From NCBI RefSeq assembly GCF_900636535.1, contig NZ_LR134289.1, positions 2,356,001 to 2,420,000 on the forward strand: a stretch of 64,000 nucleotides of DNA, written 5' to 3'. The DNA comes from Chryseobacterium gleum. Its GTDB lineage: Bacteria > Bacteroidota > Bacteroidia > Flavobacteriales > Weeksellaceae. How positions within the stretch are numbered: the stretch's first letter is position 1; each line of letters starts with the position of its first letter. A program made the position numbers and the translations under genes. Below, piece by piece: positions 60,550 to 64,000 of the stretch. The notes beneath the pieces are model-generated. The model saw only the letters and a program-made list of their open reading frames with translations. It searched no databases and was not told where the DNA came from.

Positions 60550-62358
60550 TTAATTTTCTTTAAAAGTATTCACCAGTTTATCGAGATTAAGACTGCGGGC
60601 AGAGGCATCAAAAATCTCACGGTAAGTACCTTCTTTATTGTAGAGCTCATCATGAGTTCCATTTTCAACCACTCTTCCTTTTTTCATTACATAAATGATA
60701 TCAGAATCCAGAATCTGTGACAGGGAATGGGAGATAATGATCACTGTTCTTCCTTCTTTTATGGCATCCAGAGAGTTTTTGATCTGTTCCGTAGCAATGG
60801 CGTCCAGGCTGGCTGTTGGCTCATCCAGAAAGATAATCGGAGGATTTTTAAGGAACAACCTTGCAATGGCAATTCTCTGCTGCTGTCCCCCTGAAAGTTG
60901 TGTGGCATCATGCTGATACTTTTCGGGAAGATCCATAATCTGCTCATGCAGATAAGCTTTTTTTGCGGCTTCCTGAATTTCTTCAAAACTTGCATTCATA
61001 TCTCCGTACCGGATATTATCTTCAATACTTCCCTGGAAAATATGATTTTTCTGAAGAACCAATCCAAGATCGCTTCTTAAAAAAGTATTATCATATTCAT
61101 TAAGGTTTACACCATCCAAAAGAATTTCTCCGGAATCGGGTAGATAAAATTTACACAAAAGATTGATTACTGTTGATTTTCCCGCACCACTAAGTCCTAC
61201 CAAAGCCGTTGTTTTCCCGTTTTCAATTTTCATGGAAACATTATGTAAAGCCTTTGTACCGTTGGGATAGGTAAAATCAACATTCTTTAATTCAAAAGTT
61301 CCTTTGATTTCTCTTTCTACAAAATTTCCGTTCGGTTCAGTTTCTTCATCGGCATTTAAAATATCGAAATACCCTTCGGCATAAATCATGGCATCGTTCA
61401 TATCATCATAAATCCTGTGAAGCTGGCGGATAGGTGCAGAAACGTTGTTGAAAAGCATAATATGAAGCATGATCGCACCAATGGTCATTTGCTGATCAAG
61501 AACCAAATAAACGGTTAAAAGGATAATCAAAACCACACCGAACTGCTCAATAAAGGTTTTTAAACCATCATAAATAAAGTTGGTTCTTCTAGTCACCATC
61601 TGGCTTTCCATAAGTTCCATCTGAAGATCATATTGTTTCTTTCCTTCAAATTTTTCACGCACAAAACTTTTAATCACCATAATGGAATTGATCAGGTTCA
61701 GAAGTCCTGATGTTTTTCTTTCTCTTTGATTTCTAAGCTGGCGACGGACCCCGCTCAGTTTTTTAGCCTGCAGAGAACTGATATAAAAGTAGATTGGAAC
61801 AATAATAGTGGAGACAAGCCCCACATACACATTTTGCATATACATAATAATCAGTGCTATGATTGCATTGGAAAATAATGGTAAGATATCAATGAAAAAA
61901 TTCTGCACCAGTCTTGTCAGGCTTTCTATTCCACGGTCTATCCTGATCTGTAACTTTCCGGATTCGTGGTTTTCGTCATTAAAATAGGCAACTCTGTAGG
62001 TCAATATCTTATCAATTGCTGATTGTGCCAATACAGAACTGACATTGATCCTGATCTTTTCCCCATAAAATTTCTGTCCGAAGTTGATAAAAATGTTTAA
62101 GAGTTCCTTTCCCAATAAAATAACGGAAATAATGATAAGAATATGAATCCCTTCTGACATCGGGTGTGGAAGATGGGTAAGTTCGGTAACCTCATCTACC
62201 GTGTATTTCAAAACTATCGGGTTAACCTGTGCTGCCAGAGCCCCGAGAAATGTAAGAAACAGGGTTCCGTAGATCATTAATCGGTAAGGTCTGATGAACG
62301 GGACAAGCTGTTTATAAATTCCGAATAAGGTGACAGTTCTGTTAAAAGGTTTAGCCAT
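60550..62358 (-). CDS. ABC transporter, fused permease/ATPase
   Basis: A half-transporter of about 602 residues: a six-helix ABC transmembrane domain (about 15-315) and an ATPase domain with Walker A GLSGAGKST, signature LSGGQQQRIAIAR, Walker B IIFLDEPTASLD and the H-loop ISHS. It dimerises to export lipids, peptides or drugs; the substrate is unknown. The ATG at 62358 is used (ATG 62367 is also possible), because a start at 62394 would lie inside the lptB terminator. Confidence 0.88.
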   Translation of the reverse strand: MAKPFNRTVTLFGIYKQLVPFIRPYRLMIYGTLFLTFLGALAAQVNPIVLKYTVDEVTELTHLPHPMSEGIHILIIISVILLGKELLNIFINFGQKFYGEKIRINVSSVLAQSAIDKILTYRVAYFNDENHESGKLQIRIDRGIESLTRLVQNFFIDILPLFSNAIIALIIMYMQNVYVGLVSTIIVPIYFYISSLQAKKLSGVRRQLRNQRERKTSGLLNLINSIMVIKSFVREKFEGKKQYDLQMELMESQMVTRRTNFIYDGLKTFIEQFGVVLIILLTVYLVLDQQMTIGAIMLHIMLFNNVSAPIRQLHRIYDDMNDAMIYAEGYFDILNADEETEPNGNFVEREIKGTFELKNVDFTYPNGTKALHNVSMKIENGKTTALVGLSGAGKSTVINLLCKFYLPDSGEILLDGVNLNEYDNTFLRSDLGLVLQKNHIFQGSIEDNIRYGDMNASFEEIQEAAKKAYLHEQIMDLPEKYQHDATQLSGGQQQRIAIARLFLKNPPIIFLDEPTASLDAIATEQIKNSLDAIKEGRTVIIISHSLSQILDSDIIYVMKKGRVVENGTHDELYNKEGTYREIFDASARSLNLDKLVNTFKEN

Positions 62359-62376
62359 AGAAATCATTTTAAATGA

Positions 62377-62412
62377 AAAACGTACCGCTTTCAAAAGAAA
62401 AAGGTACGTTTT
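62377..62412 (-). terminator. Terminator of lptB
   Basis: AAAACGTACC pairs with GGTACGTTTT across a 16-base loop between lptB and the ABC transporter gene. Confidence 0.75.
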
Positions 62413-62445
62413 ATTATCATGTTCAGCAAATAAATGCTTTATATT

Positions 62446-63507
62446 TTATCCTTCATACATATAAGTCGTAAGGTAGTGCAGTTCTTTTCTGCTGGCTTCT
62501 TTAGACTCTGCTTCTGCCTGTTCTAAAGAATATTGGCTGTTGATTTCTTTTTTCTGGAAAACAAAGGAGTTATTGGCATTTTTATCTACGATATCATTAA
62601 AGATATGTTCAATTTCAGAGTTGGCTAATGAAGCAAAACTGATATCCTCGAAGCCATACATGAGTCTCAGGTCATCAAACTGTTTAAAATTTTCATCCAC
62701 AAATCCCTGCAGCTGTGCTTTTGAATCAAAGTTTCCTGCCCAGATGTTATAGGCATATTTTTTCTTTTTAGGCTTATCTAAAATACTCTGATAGACGAAG
62801 TTCTCACCCAGATAAGCTTCTCGTACCTGCGGGTCGTTCGCAAGGTCTTCAGGAAGTCCTTCTTTAAGGATCTTTCCTTCAAACATAATGTACGTTTTAT
62901 TGGTAATTGCCAGGGTCTGCTGTACGTTGTGATCGGTAATCAAAATTCCAATGTTTTTATCAACAAGGCTTCTTACAATTTTCTGGATATCTTCAACCGC
63001 AATAGGGTCTACCCCGGCAAAAGGCTCATCCAGAAGGATAAAGTTCGGACTTGTAGCAAGACAGCGTGCAATTTCTGTTCTACGTCTTTCTCCTCCGGAA
63101 AGAAGATCTCCCCTGTTTTTACGGACATGCTGCAGAGAAAACTCTTCAATAAGTTCATCACATTTGATCTGCTGCTCACGTTTTGAAAGTTTGGTCAGCT
63201 GCAATACTCCCATAATATTTTCTTCCACAGACAATTTTCTGAAAACTGAAGCTTCCTGAGCAAGGTACCCGATTCCCTTTTGAGCTCTACGGTACATGGC
63301 ATCGGTAGTGATCTCCTGCTTATCCAGAAAAATTTTCCCTGAAGTAGGCTTAACCAACCCTACGATCATATAAAACGATGTGGTTTTTCCTGCTCCGTTG
63401 GGACCCAGCAAACCAACAATTTCTCCCTGTTGAACCTGTACAGAAACGCCTTTTACAACTTTTTTAGGACCGTATTCCTTGATTAAGTTTTCTCCTCGTA
63501 AAATCAT
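62446..63507 (-). CDS. lptB: LPS-export ABC ATPase LptB with C-terminal extension
   Basis: A 353-residue ATPase; the first about 240 residues are LptB: Walker A GPNGAGKT (35-42), signature LLSGGERRRTEIARCL (135-150), Walker B FILLDEPFAGVD and the H-loop TDHNV (191-195). It powers LPS extraction from the inner membrane with LptFG. About 110 extra residues follow, beginning KKKKYAYNIWAGNFDSKAQLQ, which LptB normally lacks. This extension resembles the Imm22-type immunity fold in its first strand; the link is weak. The catalytic part is intact. Confidence 0.9.
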   Translation of the reverse strand: MILRGENLIKEYGPKKVVKGVSVQVQQGEIVGLLGPNGAGKTTSFYMIVGLVKPTSGKIFLDKQEITTDAMYRRAQKGIGYLAQEASVFRKLSVEENIMGVLQLTKLSKREQQIKCDELIEEFSLQHVRKNRGDLLSGGERRRTEIARCLATSPNFILLDEPFAGVDPIAVEDIQKIVRSLVDKNIGILITDHNVQQTLAITNKTYIMFEGKILKEGLPEDLANDPQVREAYLGENFVYQSILDKPKKKKYAYNIWAGNFDSKAQLQGFVDENFKQFDDLRLMYGFEDISFASLANSEIEHIFNDIVDKNANNSFVFQKKEINSQYSLEQAEAESKEASRKELHYLTTYMYEG

Positions 63508-63694
63508 AGGGCAAATATATCAAAAATATAAACTCGCAGATAGGCGAAAAAGCAAAAAGGCGAAAAGGTAGATAGCAGAAGGGGAATTAAATGAATTTGC
63601 AATTTTGGCTTTCCACTCTTTTGCTTCTTGTAACTTTTTAACATTTTAAACTACTTATTGTAAAACATATCAATCAATTACAAAATACTAAGCA

Positions 63695-63988
63695 ATGGAA
63701 AATTACGGTTACACAAAAACAGAAAATGTACAGAACCAGCAAAGCGGTGTCCCTTACCGTTCAGAAAAGAAAATCCCTGCTGCCTTATTGGGAATCCTTG
63801 TTGGCTGGCTGGCTTTAAATAAATTTTATCTGGGCTATAAGAAAGAAGCTATTATTCAGCTGGTCCTTAACGTTGTCACTTTTGGAGCTGCCTCTATTAT
63901 CCCTTTTATTGAAGGTATTTTATATCTCTTTATGAGTGACAAACAATTCGATGACACATATGTGTATGGCAGAAAGGGTTGGTTATAA
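63695..63988 (+). CDS. TM2-domain membrane protein
   Basis: A 97-residue protein with the TM2 domain: KIPAALLGILVGWLALNKFYLGYKKEA followed by a second hydrophobic segment (IIQLVLNVVTFGAASIIPFIEGILYLF), with a polar N-terminus and a conserved D-D-TYV end. Two transmembrane helices; function unknown. It stands alone at the window end. Confidence 0.88.
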   Translation: MENYGYTKTENVQNQQSGVPYRSEKKIPAALLGILVGWLALNKFYLGYKKEAIIQLVLNVVTFGAASIIPFIEGILYLFMSDKQFDDTYVYGRKGWL

Positions 63989-64000
63989 AAAATAATGAAC

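Overview
The window looks like a Chryseobacterium-type member of the Bacteroidota (Weeksellaceae/Flavobacteriia). The DNA is AT-rich, promoters follow the Bacteroidota pattern (TTTG or TTG, then TAnnTTTG about 17-21 bases later), ribosome-binding sites are largely absent, one secreted protein ends in a type IX secretion sorting domain, and the gene content (GH92 mannosidase, TonB receptors, short arginine decarboxylase, DUF3853, the PRTRC cassette) fits that phylum. No tRNA, rRNA or CRISPR array was seen.

Positions 1 to about 21,960 are accessory DNA that reads as an integrated plasmid-like element; its left end lies outside the window. From left to right it carries: (a) cargo at 0.2-5.4 kb: an arginase-fold UPF0489 protein, an overlapping two-gene module of unknown function, a GNAT-like protein and a two-motif phospholipase-D-type protein; (b) a compact PRTRC operon at 5.6-10.05 kb (ThiF/E1-like, E2-like protein B, proteins C and E, two unknown proteins, SSB); (c) a 1.2-kb gene-free stretch holding an iteron origin: eight 15-base repeats of about GAGTGCTTTTCCGAA, a perfect DnaA box and an AT-rich flank; (d) two paralogous secreted proteins; (e) a four-gene replication operon at 13.2-15.9 kb (HTH protein, DUF3853, Rep-like initiator, Toprim primase-like) behind a large palindrome; (f) HipBA and a divergent AbiEi-like gene, each with its own perfect palindrome; (g) a tyrosine recombinase and a zinc-finger/HTH excisionase-like protein abutting the 3' side of dnaK.

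From 22 kb rightward the window is ordinary chromosome: dnaK; the ppk1-ppx polyphosphate pair; a Rossmann-fold gene with an overlapping 49-residue membrane microprotein; a large T9SS-exported choice-of-anchor protein; DUF3060 and barstar-domain proteins; NifU and Mrp for Fe-S cluster assembly; a GH92 alpha-mannosidase followed by a frameshifted small secreted-protein gene; a PhyH dioxygenase and a dicarboxylate/amino-acid symporter; BON/SH3 envelope proteins; an outer-membrane beta-barrel; a CocE-type hydrolase; an alkB plus AraC-MGMT pair for alkylation repair; speB and speA for polyamine synthesis around a HAD phosphatase; a tyrosine phosphatase, thiamine pyrophosphokinase and cobalamin adenosyltransferase; a TonB receptor; a DinB protein and a WYL regulator; and two ABC proteins, one an LptB with an unusual C-terminal extension. 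Intergenic spaces here hold a dispersed repeat family built on GGCTAAAGCC, a 10-copy heptamer array, and many clear hairpin terminators.

The parts most worth a second look are the integrated replicon (origin, replication operon, reduced PRTRC cassette), a promoter module present twice in the element, the unknown two-gene module at 1.0-2.9 kb, and the perfect palindromes controlling the toxin-antitoxin genes.
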